From: Pantoea phytobeneficialis
Lineage (GTDB): Bacteria; Pseudomonadota; Gammaproteobacteria; Enterobacterales; Enterobacteriaceae
Direction of reading: 5' to 3'
Assembly: GCF_009728735.1 (NCBI RefSeq)
Contig: NZ_CP024636.1
Location: 1,222,805 to 1,286,804, forward strand
DNA: 64,000 nucleotides
Shown here: piece after piece, positions 1 through 9,057 of the stretch
How positions within the stretch are numbered: the stretch's first letter is position 1
Layout: each line of letters starts with the position of its first letter
Program-made: the position numbers and the translations under genes
Notes under the pieces: model-generated
Told to the model about the DNA's origin: nothing
The model's database searches: none
The model's input: the letters and a program-made list of their open reading frames with translations, nothing else

Positions 1-456
1 GGAAACAAACGCTGTAGGGCCTTCTGCACGCGGTTCGGGCAGACGGTCAAATTTCTCAATTTCCGGGAAGCTGATATCGACGATTGGACTTTTGCTGCCG
101 CGCACGGTGTTGATCATCTCCGGCAGGCGATGCAACGTTTGTGGACCAAACACGATATCGACGCAGGGCGCGCGCTGGCGAATATGGTCGCCTTCCTGAG
201 AAGCCACGCAGCCACCCACGCCAATGATGAGGTCGGGATTACGCTCTTTCAGCGTTTTCCAGCGTCCTAACTGATGGAAAACCTTCTCCTGTGCCTTCTC
301 ACGAATGGAACAGGTGTTGAGCAGCAGAACGTCTGCCTCTTCGGCTTCCTCAGTCAGGGTGTAGCCGTGGGTGCTGTTCAGCAGGTCAGCCATCTTCGAT
401 GAATCATACTCATTCATCTGACAGCCCCAGGTTTTGATATGCAGTTTTTTGGTCAT
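1..456 (-). CDS. miaB: MiaB, tRNA methylthiotransferase (N-terminal part; cut by window start)
   Basis: Radical-SAM enzyme that adds the 2-methylthio group to N6-isopentenyladenosine-37 of tRNAs reading UNN codons. The visible 152 residues begin [20 protein letters not shown] and cover the N-terminal UPF0004 domain, with its first cluster-binding cysteine in WGCQMN and a second in [15 protein letters not shown]. The radical-SAM CxxxCxxC and TRAM domains lie outside the window. An in-frame ATG four codons upstream (position 468) is possible, but the chosen start matches the usual family start. It is divergent from ubiF, as in E. coli. Confidence 0.95.
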   Translation of the reverse strand, partial: MTKKLHIKTWGCQMNEYDSSKMADLLNSTHGYTLTEEAEEADVLLLNTCSIREKAQEKVFHQLGRWKTLKERNPDLIIGVGGCVASQEGDHIRQRAPCVDIVFGPQTLHRLPEMINTVRGSKSPIVDISFPEIEKFDRLPEPRAEGPTAFVS

Positions 457-617
457 TGGACTAGCCATTAATTCAGTGCAGGTAAGTGCTGGGCGCGTAT
501 TGTAATGCTTTGCTGCTGTTGTGACCAGTATAAGGGTAAGGGCTTTTCTGATCGTGACGTGAATTTCCGGTACACTTCGCACAATGAGCGCTGCGTTAGA
601 TATGAGGGATAACGGTA

Positions 618-1790
618 ATGCAGGATTCACATTTTGATGTGGTGGTGATTGGCGGCGGGATGGTTGGTGCGGCCCTGGCCTGCGGCCTGGCGCAGCAGCA
701 ATTCCGTGTGGCGGTGGTTGAGCGGGCTGAACCGGCCCCTTTTGATGCGGCGCGCGCGCCGGATGTTCGTATTTCCGCCATTGGTGCGTCGTCGGTGGCG
801 TTGCTGCAACAGCTTAACGTCTGGCCGCGTGTGCAGGCGATGCGTTGTGCACCTTACCGCAAGCTGGAAACCTGGGAATGGCAAACGGCCCATGTCACCT
901 TTGATGCGGCATCACTCGGTCTGTCTGAACTGGGTTATATGGTTGAGAACAGCGTGCTGCAACGCGCGTTGTGGGAAAAGATGCAGGAAGATGGGGTGAC
1001 CTTATGCGCTCCGGCCAGCCTGGATAATGTGCTGCCGCACAGCGGCGGTTGGCATGTGCAACTGGACAATGGCACCACGCTGGATGCCAGACTGGTGGTG
1101 GGGGCCGATGGTGCCAATTCTCGCGTGCGCCAATTGGCCGGGATTGGTGTGCATGGCTGGAACTACGCGCAATCTTGCATGTTGATTAGCGTCGAGTGTG
1201 AACATGACGCCGGGGATGCCACCTGGCAACAGTTTACGCCGGAAGGGCCGCGCGCGTTCTTGCCGCTGTTCGGCAGGCATGCTTCGCTGGTGTGGTATGA
1301 CGCGCCAGCACGTATTCGTCAGTTGCAAAGTTTGCCGTTGCCACAGTTGGAAAAAGAGATCCACGCGCATTTTCCGGCGCGGGTGGGGCGTTTTCAGGTG
1401 CAGGCGGCGGCATCCTTTCCGCTGGTGCGACGCCATGCAACGCGCTATGTCACCGCCGGGCTGGCGTTGGTTGGCGATGCGGCGCACACCATCAATCCGT
1501 TGGCCGGGCAGGGGGTGAATCTTGGCTATCGTGATGTGGATGCGTTGCTGGACACGCTGGTGCAGGCGCGTAGTCAGGCGGAGTCGTGGTCATCGGCGGC
1601 GGTGTTGCAGCGTTATCAGCGCCAGCGCCGCAGAGATAATTTGTTGATGCAGGGCGGAATGGATCTGTTTTACTTCGCTTTCAGCAATAAACTGCCGCCG
1701 CTGCGTTTCGCCCGTAATCTGGGACTGATCGCTGCTGAACACGCCGGTGCGTTAAAACGTCAGGTGCTGCGTTACGCGTTGGGGCTTTAA
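618..1790 (+). CDS. ubiF: UbiF, 3-demethoxyubiquinol 3-hydroxylase
   Basis: FAD-dependent monooxygenase that hydroxylates the quinone ring late in aerobic ubiquinone synthesis. It is 390 aa, about the family length of 391. Visible landmarks are the N-terminal dinucleotide fold [14 protein letters not shown] (residues 8-21), the DG motif [12 protein letters not shown] near 160-172, and the second FAD motif [16 protein letters not shown] near 286-301. It lies between miaB and the glutamine/methionine tRNA operon, its E. coli position. It is distinguished from the related UbiH mainly by this synteny. A palindromic repeat follows the stop codon. Confidence 0.95.
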   Translation: MQDSHFDVVVIGGGMVGAALACGLAQQQFRVAVVERAEPAPFDAARAPDVRISAIGASSVALLQQLNVWPRVQAMRCAPYRKLETWEWQTAHVTFDAASLGLSELGYMVENSVLQRALWEKMQEDGVTLCAPASLDNVLPHSGGWHVQLDNGTTLDARLVVGADGANSRVRQLAGIGVHGWNYAQSCMLISVECEHDAGDATWQQFTPEGPRAFLPLFGRHASLVWYDAPARIRQLQSLPLPQLEKEIHAHFPARVGRFQVQAAASFPLVRRHATRYVTAGLALVGDAAHTINPLAGQGVNLGYRDVDALLDTLVQARSQAESWSSAAVLQRYQRQRRRDNLLMQGGMDLFYFAFSNKLPPLRFARNLGLIAAEHAGALKRQVLRYALGL

Positions 1791-1810
1791 TCTGGCATTT
1801 ATGCACATTC

Positions 1811-1875
1811 CGTAGCGGCGCGATTTATCGCGCAGGTTTTAAAATCAAAAGAGCGTGATAAATCGCGCCGCTACG
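1811..1875. repeat. Palindromic repeat element, copy 1 (ubiF / tRNA operon gap)
   Basis: Two inverted units, GTAGCGGCGCGATTTATCGC at 1813-1832 and its near-complement at 1853-1875, separated by about 19 bases. The ends CACATTCC / GGGGGATGTG extend the pairing to about 1804-1884. Related elements lie at 25808-25886, 29125-29184 and 50905-50984, all outside or at the very end of genes. It does not look like the classical enterobacterial REP or ERIC consensus as I remember it. Confidence 0.85.
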
Positions 1876-1908
1876 GGGGATGTGTTTTTACATAAACCCA
1901 GAAAACAA

Positions 1909-1934
1909 TAAAGCCCGCAAAAGCGGGCTTTATT
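1909..1934. terminator. Terminator of the tRNA operon
   Basis: The stem AAAGCCCGC / GCGGGCTTT with an AAAA loop is flanked by A and T runs, so it can end transcription of the minus-strand tRNA operon and possibly of ubiF from the other side. It sits 9 bases beyond the last tRNA-Gln gene. Confidence 0.75.
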
Positions 1935-1942
1935 GTGCAATT

Positions 1943-2017
1943 TGGCTGGGGTGCAGGGATTCGAACCCCGGAATGCCGGAATCAGAATCCGGTGCCTTAC
2001 CGCTTGGCGACACCCCA
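1943..2017 (-). tRNA. glnX: tRNA-Gln (CUG), glnX position
   Basis: 75 bases including an encoded CCA end. The acceptor stem is TGGGGTG / CACCCCA and the anticodon loop TTCTGAT gives anticodon CUG. It is the last gene of a seven-tRNA operon whose order equals E. coli metT-leuW-glnU-glnW-metU-glnV-glnX. Confidence 0.95.
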
Positions 2018-2045
2018 ATAGGTGTTTGGTCAAATTGTCTTTGTA

Positions 2046-2120
2046 TGGCTGGGGTGCAGGGATTCGAACCCCGGAATGGTGGAATCAGAATCCACTGCCT
2101 TACCGCTTGGCGACACCCCA
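2046..2120 (-). tRNA. glnV: tRNA-Gln (CUG), glnV position
   Basis: 75 bases including CCA. It is identical to the neighbouring CUG copy except for the anticodon stem: GTGGA / TCCAC here against CCGGA / TCCGG there, a fully compensated change. Anticodon CUG. Confidence 0.95.
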
Positions 2121-2128
2121 ATTTTATA

Positions 2129-2205
2129 TGGTGGCTACGACGGGAATCGAACCTGTGACCCCAGCATTATGAGTGCTGTGCTCTAACCAGCTGAGCTACG
2201 TAGCC
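2129..2205 (-). tRNA. metU: tRNA-Met (CAU, elongator), metU position
   Basis: 77 bases including CCA, starting GGCTACGTAGCTCAG with anticodon loop CTCATAA. This is the elongator methionine tRNA type. It is identical in sequence to the copy at 2537-2613. Confidence 0.95.
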
Positions 2206-2236
2206 AAATTGTACTGCTTTACATCATATCCGACGA

Positions 2237-2311
2237 TGGCTGGGATACCTGGATTCGAACCAGGGAATGCCGGTATCAAAAACCGGTGCCTTACCGCTTG
2301 GCGATATCCCA
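2237..2311 (-). tRNA. glnW: tRNA-Gln (UUG), glnW position
   Basis: 75 bases including CCA; anticodon loop TTTTGAT gives anticodon UUG. The acceptor stem is TGGGATA / TATCCCA, while the adjacent UUG copy has TGGGGTA / TACCCCA: one base pair changed on both sides. Confidence 0.95.
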
Positions 2312-2345
2312 ATAGTCGACTCATATCCACGAGAGTTCATCGGAT

Positions 2346-2420
2346 TGGCTGGGGTACCTGGATTCGAACCAGGGAATGCCGGTATCAAAAACCGGTGCCT
2401 TACCGCTTGGCGATACCCCA
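2346..2420 (-). tRNA. glnU: tRNA-Gln (UUG), glnU position
   Basis: 75 bases including CCA; anticodon UUG and acceptor stem TGGGGTA / TACCCCA. It is the third gene of the tRNA operon. Confidence 0.95.
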
Positions 2421-2442
2421 TCCGGCTGCCGAAGACTGGAAA

Positions 2443-2527
2443 TGGTGCGGGAGGCGAGACTTGAACTCGCACACCTTGCGGCGCCAGAACCTAAATCTGG
2501 TGCGTCTACCAATTTCGCCACTCCCGC
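2443..2527 (-). tRNA. leuW: tRNA-Leu (UAG)
   Basis: 85 bases including CCA, with the long variable arm of a class II tRNA. It starts GCGGGAGTGGCGAAATTGG and has anticodon loop ATTTAGG (UAG). It is the second gene of the operon. Confidence 0.95.
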
Positions 2528-2536
2528 AAAAAAAGA

Positions 2537-2613
2537 TGGTGGCTACGACGGGAATCGAACCTGTGACCCCAGCATTATGAGTGCTGTGCTCTAACCAGCT
2601 GAGCTACGTAGCC
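2537..2613 (-). tRNA. metT: tRNA-Met (CAU, elongator), metT position
   Basis: 77 bases including CCA. It is the first gene of the tRNA operon, about 40 bases downstream of a strong promoter, and identical to the second methionine copy at 2129-2205. Confidence 0.95.
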
Positions 2614-2653
2614 ATCTTTTTTTCGCGCTACCTTCATCGGCGTTGCGGGGCGC

Positions 2654-2682
2654 ATTATGCGTATTGAGCTTTGTAGCGTCAA
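2654..2682 (-). promoter_or_regulatory. Promoter of the metT-glnX tRNA operon
   Basis: On the minus strand TTGACG (2677-2682) and CATAAT (2654-2659) are 17 bases apart, followed by a GC-rich discriminator GCGCCCCGC. That arrangement is typical of stable-RNA promoters under stringent control. The control itself is inferred. Confidence 0.75.
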
Positions 2683-2784
2683 CAAATTTTTTACCGTTTT
2701 TCGCCTTAATGCGCCTGTTTGTCTGGCTTATAACCAGGCTGATGATTTATTCGGCAATTTTCGATCAATACAAACGCAACGGAT

Positions 2785-2811
2785 AAAAAAAGGGGCCATT
2801 TCTGGCCCCTT
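2785..2811 (-). terminator. asnB terminator
   Basis: Read on the minus strand, a GGGGCC..GGCCCC stem with loop AGAAAT is followed by a run of seven T. It starts 20 bases beyond the asnB stop. Confidence 0.85.
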
Positions 2812-2830
2812 TTACTTGATATTAAAAATC

Positions 2831-4498
2831 TTATTTATAGGCTGACTGATGCACGCCTACCGCACGACCTGATGGATCGTCCATCGATTTGAACGCTTCA
2901 TCCCATTCAATCGCTTTTGCGGAAGAACAGGCCACCGACGGACCACCCGGCACACATTCAGCGGCACTCGGGATCGGGAACAGTTCTTCAAAGATCTCAC
3001 GGTACAGATACGCTTCTTTGGAGTTCGGCGTGTTGTACGGGAAGCGGAAGTGGGCGGTCGCCAGTTGTTGATCGCTAACCTGCTTCGCGGCCACTTCTTT
3101 CAGGGTGTCGATCCAGCTGTAACCTACACCGTCAGAGAACTGCTCTTTCTGACGCCATGCCACGCTTTCCGGCAGATATGAGGAGAAGCATTCACGCAGG
3201 ATGTGTTTTTCCATCTTGCCGTTGCTGCCACACATTTTATCTTCCGGATTGATGCGCATCGCGACATCCAGGAATTTCTTGTCGAGGAACGGCACACGCG
3301 CTTCCACACCCCAGGCTGACATCGCTTTGTTAGCACGGGCACAGTCATACATATGCAGTGCCAGCAGCTTACGCACGTTCTCCTCGTGGAACTCTTTGGC
3401 GTTCGGCGCTTTGTGGAAGTAGAGGTAGCCACCAAACACTTCATCAGCACCTTCGCCAGACAGCACCATTTTGATACCCATCGCTTTGATTTTACGCGAC
3501 ATCAGGTACATCGGCGTTGAGGCACGGATAGTGGTCACATCGTAGGTTTCGATGTGGTAAATCACATCACGAATTGCATCCAGACCTTCCTGCACGGTGA
3601 AGTGGATTTCATGGTGCACGGTGCCGAGATGTTCCGCGACCGATTTCGCCGCTTTCAGGTCCGGTGAACCTTCCAGACCTACCGCGAAGGAGTGCAGTTG
3701 CGGCCACCAGGCATCGCTCTTGTCATGATCTTCTACGCGTTTTGCCGCAAAACGTTTGGTCACTGCGGAGATAATGGACGAGTCCAGACCACCAGACAGC
3801 AGCACGCCGTAGGGGACGTCTGACATCAGATGGCTTTTGACTGACTCTTCCAGCGCGGCTTTCAGACCGGCGGCATCAGTAACGTTGTGCTCAACGGCTT
3901 TGTAATCCATCCAGTCACGCTGCCAGTAACGACGGATTTCGCCATCGGTGCTGGAGAGGTAGCTTCCCGGCGGGAATTCTTTGATGGAGCGGCACACCGG
4001 CACCAGCGCTTTCATTTCGGAAGCGACATAGAAGTTGCCGTGTTCATCGTTACCCATATACAGCGGGATGATACCGATATGGTCACGACCAATCAGATAT
4101 TGTTGTTTCACGCTGTCCCACAGAATAAAGGCAAACATGCCTTGCAGGTCATCGAGGAAATCGACGCCTTTTTCCTGATACAGCGCGAGGATCACTTCAC
4201 AGTCAGAACCGGTCTGGAACTGATAGCGATCGCTCAGTTCAGCACGCAGCGCCTGATGGTTGTAGATTTCACCGTTTACCGCCAGTACGTGGGTGTGATC
4301 GGCGTTGTACAGCGGCTGTGCGCCGTTGTTGACGTCAACAATTGACAGGCGCTCATGCGCCAGAATGGCTTTGTCATCGGCATAGACGCCTGACCAGTCC
4401 GGGCCGCGATGGCGCATCAGACGGGAACATTCCAGCGCTTTCTTGCGCAATTCAACAGGATCGGTTTTCAGATCCAGCACACCAAAAATCGAACACAT
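2831..4498 (-). CDS. asnB: AsnB, glutamine-hydrolysing asparagine synthetase
   Basis: Makes asparagine from aspartate, glutamine and ATP in the cytoplasm. 555 aa, within one residue of the E. coli enzyme. Cys2 (after Met1) is the glutaminase nucleophile; the class II amidotransferase domain covers roughly residues 2-200. The synthetase domain carries the ATP pyrophosphatase loop SGGLDSS at 235-241. The C-terminus (PSGRAVGVHQSAYK) is also the usual one. A separate transcription unit is likely: the nag terminator lies upstream at 4741-4779 and its own terminator follows. The 300-base upstream gap holds two inverted repeats of unknown role. Confidence 0.97.
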   Translation of the reverse strand: MCSIFGVLDLKTDPVELRKKALECSRLMRHRGPDWSGVYADDKAILAHERLSIVDVNNGAQPLYNADHTHVLAVNGEIYNHQALRAELSDRYQFQTGSDCEVILALYQEKGVDFLDDLQGMFAFILWDSVKQQYLIGRDHIGIIPLYMGNDEHGNFYVASEMKALVPVCRSIKEFPPGSYLSSTDGEIRRYWQRDWMDYKAVEHNVTDAAGLKAALEESVKSHLMSDVPYGVLLSGGLDSSIISAVTKRFAAKRVEDHDKSDAWWPQLHSFAVGLEGSPDLKAAKSVAEHLGTVHHEIHFTVQEGLDAIRDVIYHIETYDVTTIRASTPMYLMSRKIKAMGIKMVLSGEGADEVFGGYLYFHKAPNAKEFHEENVRKLLALHMYDCARANKAMSAWGVEARVPFLDKKFLDVAMRINPEDKMCGSNGKMEKHILRECFSSYLPESVAWRQKEQFSDGVGYSWIDTLKEVAAKQVSDQQLATAHFRFPYNTPNSKEAYLYREIFEELFPIPSAAECVPGGPSVACSSAKAIEWDEAFKSMDDPSGRAVGVHQSAYK

Positions 4499-4678
4499 AA
4501 CTGACTCCTGATCTCACCCTGTGGGGATGTTATTTCTACGTTTGTCCGGCAGCATCGGCTGCGTGATGTATAAGAAAATGCGCTATTTGGTGGTGGTAAT
4601 GCAAGCAAATTCACGATTGGTTGATAAAAAGAATGTTGTCTTCGCAAATAAATTGAATTTTATTCAATCAAATAACCA

Positions 4679-4703
4679 TTTCATTAGATGGCATCTAATG
4701 AAA
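4679..4703. promoter_or_regulatory. Perfect 25-bp palindrome upstream of asnB
   Basis: The arms TTTCATTAGATG (4679-4690) and CATCTAATGAAA (4692-4703) are exact complements around a single G. No T run follows, so a protein-binding site is more likely than a terminator. It lies about 180 bases before the asnB start. I cannot assign a regulator. Confidence 0.5.
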
Positions 4704-4740
4704 TCTCAATTCGGGCTATTTTGTGAACAAGGCAGGGCGC

Positions 4741-4779
4741 GAAAAAAAGAAACCCGGCGAACTTTTTTGGTGCGCCGGG
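4741..4779 (-). terminator. nagBACD operon terminator
   Basis: On the minus strand, the stem CCCGGCG / CGCCGGG (4753-4779, 13-base loop) is followed by TTTCTTTTTTT. It begins 26 bases after the nagD stop. Confidence 0.8.
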
Positions 4780-4804
4780 CCATAAGTTTTGTTGATGGAG
4801 AGAA

Positions 4805-5557
4805 TCAGAATAGATCGATATCGGCAACCGAAGGATAAATCCAGTCCGGGCGGAACGGCATGGCATCAATATCGCTGAGTGTGGAAACACCCGACAGCAC
4901 CAGCACCGTTTCCAGACCGGCCTGGAAACCGGCGAGAATATCGGTGCGCAGGTTATCGCCCACGATCACCGTTTCTTCGGAGTGCGCCTGCATCTTATTC
5001 AGCGCAGCACGCATGATATAGGGGCTGGGTTTACCGACATAAAACGGTTTGCGCCCGGAGATCTTCTCAATGCCGGCACACAACGCACCGCAGGCCGGGA
5101 CAAAATTACGTGCATGGGTATCCGGGTTGGTAGCGATAAAGCGCGCGCCGTTGGCAACAAAGAACGCCGCCTTATGCATCATCTCCCAGTTAAAGGAGCG
5201 CGTTTCGCCGACGATGACGAAATCCGGATTGATATCGGTGATGGTGAATCCCGCCTTGTACAGCTCATGAATCAGCGCGCCTTCGCCAATCACATAGGCT
5301 TTTTTCCCTTCCTGACGGCGCAGAAAATCGGCCGTCGCCATTGCCGAGGTGTAGAACACCGAATCCGGCACTTCAATGCCAGAAGAGGCAAAACGGTTTG
5401 CCAAATCTTTCGCTGTTTGTGAGGGATAGTTGGTCAGCACCACCAGCGGCATCTTTTTTTCAAGGATGCGTTGCAGGAACTCCTGGGCACCAGGAACGGC
5501 GGTGTTGTCGTGCATCAACACACCGTCGATGTCACAGATTACGCTTTTAATTGTCAT
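4805..5557 (-). CDS. nagD: NagD, HAD-family nucleotide/sugar phosphatase
   Basis: Haloacid-dehalogenase superfamily phosphatase encoded at the end of the nag operon. The E. coli enzyme dephosphorylates UMP, GMP and some sugar phosphates. 250 aa from the start MTIKSVICDIDGVL, the same length as E. coli. An upstream in-frame start (5593) would add 12 residues not found in the family and would run into nagC, so it was rejected. The DxD nucleophile motif is in CDIDGVL (residues 8-14), and the acidic motif IV is VIVGDNLRTDI. It starts 39 bases after the nagC stop. Confidence 0.96.
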   Translation of the reverse strand: MTIKSVICDIDGVLMHDNTAVPGAQEFLQRILEKKMPLVVLTNYPSQTAKDLANRFASSGIEVPDSVFYTSAMATADFLRRQEGKKAYVIGEGALIHELYKAGFTITDINPDFVIVGETRSFNWEMMHKAAFFVANGARFIATNPDTHARNFVPACGALCAGIEKISGRKPFYVGKPSPYIMRAALNKMQAHSEETVIVGDNLRTDILAGFQAGLETVLVLSGVSTLSDIDAMPFRPDWIYPSVADIDLF

Positions 5558-5596
5558 AGATTGCATCCGGTATGGCCTGCCTGGGGCAGGCATCGA

Positions 5597-6817
5597 TTAC
5601 TCTTCCAGCAGATGTTGCAGCAGAATGCCATTCAGCATCGCGCGTTTTGCCAACGCAAAAGCGCCGATGGCGGAGCGATGATCCAGTTCTGAGCGTACCA
5701 CAGGCAGATTTTTACGAAACGCATTCAGTGCCTGGGTATTAATGCAGCCTTCAATCGCCGGAAACAGCACTTTATCGGCCTCGGTAATTTCACCGGCCAG
5801 CACCACTTTCTGCGGATTAAACAGGTTAATGGCAATCGCGATGGCTTTTCCGAGATAGCGACCGACATATTCGATCACTTCGCATGCCAGCGCATCGCCC
5901 TGATTGGCTGCGCGACAGATTTGCGGCATCTGGCAATCGCCGAGAGTCAGCGAGCTGGGATAGCCCTGATTCAACAGATGGCGCACCCGGTTTTCAATCG
6001 CCCCATTGGCGGCGATAGTTTCCAGACAGCCGAAGTTGCCACAATGGCAGCGCTCGCCCAGCGGATCGACCTGAATATGGCCAATTTCGCCCACGTTGCC
6101 ATTGCTGCCAAGAAAAATGTGACCATTGGCGATAATGCCAGCCCCGGTACCGCGATGCAGGCGCACCAGAATGGAGTCTGCACAGTCACGGCTTGCACCG
6201 AAGTAGTGCTCAGCAAGGGCCAGGCTGCGGATATCGTGGCCAACGAAACTGGTGACATTGAAGCGTTTTTGCAGGCTGGAAACCAGCGGCCAGTGGCTGA
6301 CGGCAATATGCGGCATATAGCGAATCACCCCGTTAATCGGGTCCACCAGGCCAGGCAGAATCACGGCAATGGCAATCAGTTCATGAATTTTTCGCTGATG
6401 GGCGGCCATAAACGCGGTGATGGCGTTGAATAACGCATTTTCCAGCGTTTCCTGGGTACGTTCCGGCAGCGGGTAATCTTCCTGTGCCAGGGATTTGCCA
6501 CTGAGATCAAACAGCGTCAGCGTGGCATCATTGCGTCCGAGGCGCACCCCAATGGTGTGAAAATGGCGGGTTTCCGTGATGATGGAGATAGCGCGGCGAC
6601 CACCGGTGGAGGCTTGTTGTTCCACCTCTTTGATCAGGCCACGCTCAATCAACTGGCGGGTAATTTTGGTGACGCTGGCGGGCGCAAGCTGGCTTACTTC
6701 AGCTATCTGAATGCGCGAAATAGGCCCTTGTTGATCAATCAACCGATAAACGGCTGCGCTATTGAGTTGCTTGACAAGATCGACATTTCCTATTTGAGTC
6801 TGGCCGCCAGTGGTCAT
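5597..6817 (-). CDS. nagC: NagC, repressor of the nag regulon
   Basis: ROK-family transcription factor that represses nag genes and is released by N-acetylglucosamine-6-phosphate, the NagA substrate. 406 aa, the E. coli length. A winged helix-turn-helix occupies about residues 15-75 (recognition region ASVTKITRQLIERG). The sugar-kinase-like ROK domain follows, with the zinc-site signature CHCGNFGCLE at 257-266 and His247. It is the third gene of nagBACD, 7 bases after nagA. Candidate operators are present between nagB and nagE. Confidence 0.97.
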   Translation of the reverse strand: MTTGGQTQIGNVDLVKQLNSAAVYRLIDQQGPISRIQIAEVSQLAPASVTKITRQLIERGLIKEVEQQASTGGRRAISIITETRHFHTIGVRLGRNDATLTLFDLSGKSLAQEDYPLPERTQETLENALFNAITAFMAAHQRKIHELIAIAVILPGLVDPINGVIRYMPHIAVSHWPLVSSLQKRFNVTSFVGHDIRSLALAEHYFGASRDCADSILVRLHRGTGAGIIANGHIFLGSNGNVGEIGHIQVDPLGERCHCGNFGCLETIAANGAIENRVRHLLNQGYPSSLTLGDCQMPQICRAANQGDALACEVIEYVGRYLGKAIAIAINLFNPQKVVLAGEITEADKVLFPAIEGCINTQALNAFRKNLPVVRSELDHRSAIGAFALAKRAMLNGILLQHLLEE

Positions 6818-6824
6818 TCAGTGC

Positions 6825-7973
6825 TTACTCGCTGAGGACGTTCTCTCCGTTGACGAACGTCTTAATGATTTGAAAATCGCGGGTAAAGACAGTCAGGTTG
6901 GCGACTTTTCCAGCTTCGACCGTACCCAACTGTTTTTCCACTCCCATCGCCTTTGCCGGATAGAGCGTAGCCATGCGCAGCGCCTCATCCAGCGCAATGC
7001 CGCAATGTTCTACACAGTTCTGAACCGTTTCAATCATGGTGATAGCAGAACCACTTAAGGTTCCGTTCTCATCCACGCAAAGGCCATCGCGATAGTATAT
7101 TGTTTTACCTGCAAAAATAAATTTATCAATCGAGGCGCCTGCCGGGGCTGTGGCATCAGTGACCAGCACCAACTTGTCGCCCTTGATACGCTTCGCATTG
7201 CGCACATTAGCGTAGTGGACATGTAAACCATCTGCAATGATGCCGCAGTATACATCAGGCGAATCAAACAGCGCGCCAATCAAACCGGGTTCACGTCCGG
7301 CAAAGGTCGGCATCGCATTGTAGAGGTGGGTGGCAAAACTTACGCCTGCGGCGAAACCGCTTTTGGCTTCTTCATAAGTGGCGTTCGAGTGGCCCGCTGA
7401 AACAATAATACCCGCATCGCTTAATTTGCGGATCACCGCACTACCGGCATTCTCCGGGGCGAGTGTCACTTTGGTGATGACATCGGCGTTAGCGCAAAGA
7501 AAATCCACCAGTTGTGCATCCGGCAGACGAATCAATTCCGGATTGTGCGTGCCTTTTTTGACTTTATTCAGCCACGGACCTTCGAGGTGTAAACCCAACG
7601 CCTGGTTTTGATGTTTAGCCAGATATGCGCGCATGGTTTCGATTGCACGTTTCATTAACGCATCGGTGCTGGTGATAAGCGTTGGCAGGTAGCTGGTGCA
7701 GCCTGATTTCTCATTGGCGCGCTGCATAATTTCCAGCGTTTCCACGGTCAGTGCATCGATATCATCGTTAAACTGCACGCCGCCGCAGCCATTAAGTTGT
7801 AAATCGATAAAACCGGGAGCGATAAACGCACCCGCAACATCCTGTTGCGGCAGGGTGGCGTCGAGCGTATCGCGTGGGCAGACGCGCTCAATCAGGCCAT
7901 CGGCAATCACTACCGCATGATTGTCCAGAATTTCATGACCGGTAAAAATCCGGCCGTTTACTAATGCGTACAT
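6825..7973 (-). CDS. nagA: NagA, N-acetylglucosamine-6-phosphate deacetylase
   Basis: Removes acetate from N-acetylglucosamine-6-phosphate, giving glucosamine-6-phosphate for NagB. 382 aa, the E. coli length. Amidohydrolase fold: metal ligand Glu131 in LHLEGPW, His195 in SAGHSNA, His216 in THLYNAM, catalytic Asp273 in [10 protein letters not shown]. It has the LQLNGCGG turn near 58-65. It is the second gene of the operon, 61 bases after nagB and 7 before nagC. Confidence 0.97.
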   Translation of the reverse strand: MYALVNGRIFTGHEILDNHAVVIADGLIERVCPRDTLDATLPQQDVAGAFIAPGFIDLQLNGCGGVQFNDDIDALTVETLEIMQRANEKSGCTSYLPTLITSTDALMKRAIETMRAYLAKHQNQALGLHLEGPWLNKVKKGTHNPELIRLPDAQLVDFLCANADVITKVTLAPENAGSAVIRKLSDAGIIVSAGHSNATYEEAKSGFAAGVSFATHLYNAMPTFAGREPGLIGALFDSPDVYCGIIADGLHVHYANVRNAKRIKGDKLVLVTDATAPAGASIDKFIFAGKTIYYRDGLCVDENGTLSGSAITMIETVQNCVEHCGIALDEALRMATLYPAKAMGVEKQLGTVEAGKVANLTVFTRDFQIIKTFVNGENVLSE

Positions 7974-8034
7974 CGTTTCTTTCTCCCGGCTAAGCCCACC
8001 GCCATGCTGGCAGCAGGATTTTTACAACGTGGTC

Positions 8035-8835
8035 TTACACACCTTTCATATTTTCCGCTTCCATTTCGCGGAAATATTTCACGGTTTTCACTTTCAGTTC
8101 CATGGTGGCGGGTTCATCACACACCACCACGCCTTTGGCGTGCAGCTGCAAGCAGCTGATGGTCCACATATGGTTAACATTACCTTCTACCGCCGCCTGC
8201 AACGCCTGAGCTTTGACATGACCGGTAACCAGAATCATCACCTCTTCGGCATCCAGCAACGTACCTACACCCACGGTCAGGGCATATTTTGGCACCTGAT
8301 CCACATCACCGTTAAAGAAACGGGAATTGGCGAGGCGAGTCTCGTGTGTCAACGTTTTGATACGGGTACGGGATGCAAGCGAGGAGGCTGGTTCGTTAAA
8401 GGCGATGTGACCATCATTGCCCACGCCACCCATAAACAGATGGATTTTGCCCAGAGCGCGGATCTTCTCTTCGTACTGACGACATTCTGCGTCAATATCT
8501 TCCGCATTGCCATTCAGAAGATTGATGTTTTCTGGTTGGATATCAACGTGATCGAAAAAATTACGATACATAAAGCTGTGGTAACTTTCCGGATGCTCTT
8601 TTGGCAGGCCAACGTATTCATCCATGTTAAACGTGACCACATGTTTGAAACTAACCTGGCCCGCTTTATGCATCTCAATCAGGTGCTTGTACGCTTCCAG
8701 TGGTGTGCCACCGGTGGGCAGACCTAGCACGAAGGGACGATCTGGGCCAGGATTAAACGCATTAATGCGGTTAACAATATGGCGCGCGGCCCATTTACCC
8801 ACCTGGGTAGGTGTGGCTAAAGGGATCAGTCTCAT
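8035..8835 (-). CDS. nagB: NagB, glucosamine-6-phosphate deaminase
   Basis: Converts glucosamine-6-phosphate to fructose-6-phosphate and ammonia, feeding amino sugars into glycolysis. 266 aa, the E. coli length. The catalytic residues are visible: Asp72 in FNMDEYVG, and Asp141, His143 and Glu148 in [11 protein letters not shown]. It is the first gene of the nagBACD operon, divergent from nagE, with a shared control region of 336 bases containing candidate NagC and CRP sites. Confidence 0.97.
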   Translation of the reverse strand: MRLIPLATPTQVGKWAARHIVNRINAFNPGPDRPFVLGLPTGGTPLEAYKHLIEMHKAGQVSFKHVVTFNMDEYVGLPKEHPESYHSFMYRNFFDHVDIQPENINLLNGNAEDIDAECRQYEEKIRALGKIHLFMGGVGNDGHIAFNEPASSLASRTRIKTLTHETRLANSRFFNGDVDQVPKYALTVGVGTLLDAEEVMILVTGHVKAQALQAAVEGNVNHMWTISCLQLHAKGVVVCDEPATMELKVKTVKYFREMEAENMKGV

Positions 8836-8943
8836 GTCTTCACCTCAGTTAAAGATTGAAAAGTGGGGTCGCCGTTTTCTCTACAGACCGTTCTTAAGCG
8901 TAATCCGTTTAAGCTCAACCATACGGGGAAAAGTGCGTCCTGA

Positions 8944-8962
8944 TATTTTTCATCATAAAATA
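8944..8962. promoter_or_regulatory. Candidate NagC operator at the nagB promoter
   Basis: Inverted repeat TATTTT-tcatcat-AAAATA. On the minus strand TATGAT (8952-8957) within it is a likely nagB -10; its -35 is poor, as expected for a CRP-dependent promoter. The centre is 94 bp from the second operator, close to nine helical turns. Confidence 0.6.
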
Positions 8963-9008
8963 AGTTTGGGGTGATGGCTAGCAGTTAGGGGGTGTAAACG
9001 TCATTTTT

Positions 9009-9024
9009 GGTGATAAAAGTCACA
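9009..9024. promoter_or_regulatory. CRP-cAMP site between nagB and nagE
   Basis: GGTGA-TAAAAG-TCACA matches the CRP consensus at 9 of 10 positions. From the proposed starts its centre falls near -61.5 for nagE and near -71.5 for nagB, both good activating positions. Confidence 0.7.
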
Positions 9025-9036
9025 GTTGTTGTGGTT

Positions 9037-9057
9037 TTAATTTGCGAGGCGAATTAA
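9037..9057. promoter_or_regulatory. Candidate NagC operator at the nagE promoter
   Basis: Inverted repeat TTAATTTGC-GAG-GCGAATTAA, one mismatch between arms. It covers the nagE -35 element, so binding would block polymerase. Confidence 0.7.

Larger units (their letters stand above)
4499..4804. other. asnB-nagD gap (306 bases) with inverted repeats
   Basis: No convincing gene; a 105-codon open frame here crosses the nag terminator and resembles nothing. The gap holds the nag operon terminator, a perfect 12-base-arm palindrome (4679-4703), a second repeat ATTGAAT-TTT-ATTCAAT (4652-4668), and a possible asnB -10 (TATACA on the minus strand at 4567-4572) without a good -35. Confidence 0.6.

Noticed and set aside
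1880..2594. Several open frames of 60-135 codons with repeated GVQGFEPRN-like peptides
   Set aside because: They are translations of tRNA gene complements; the peptide repeats simply reflect the repeated tRNAs.
4521..4838. 105-codon plus-strand frame
   Set aside because: It runs through the nag terminator and into the nagD 3' end, has no ribosome-binding site and resembles no protein.
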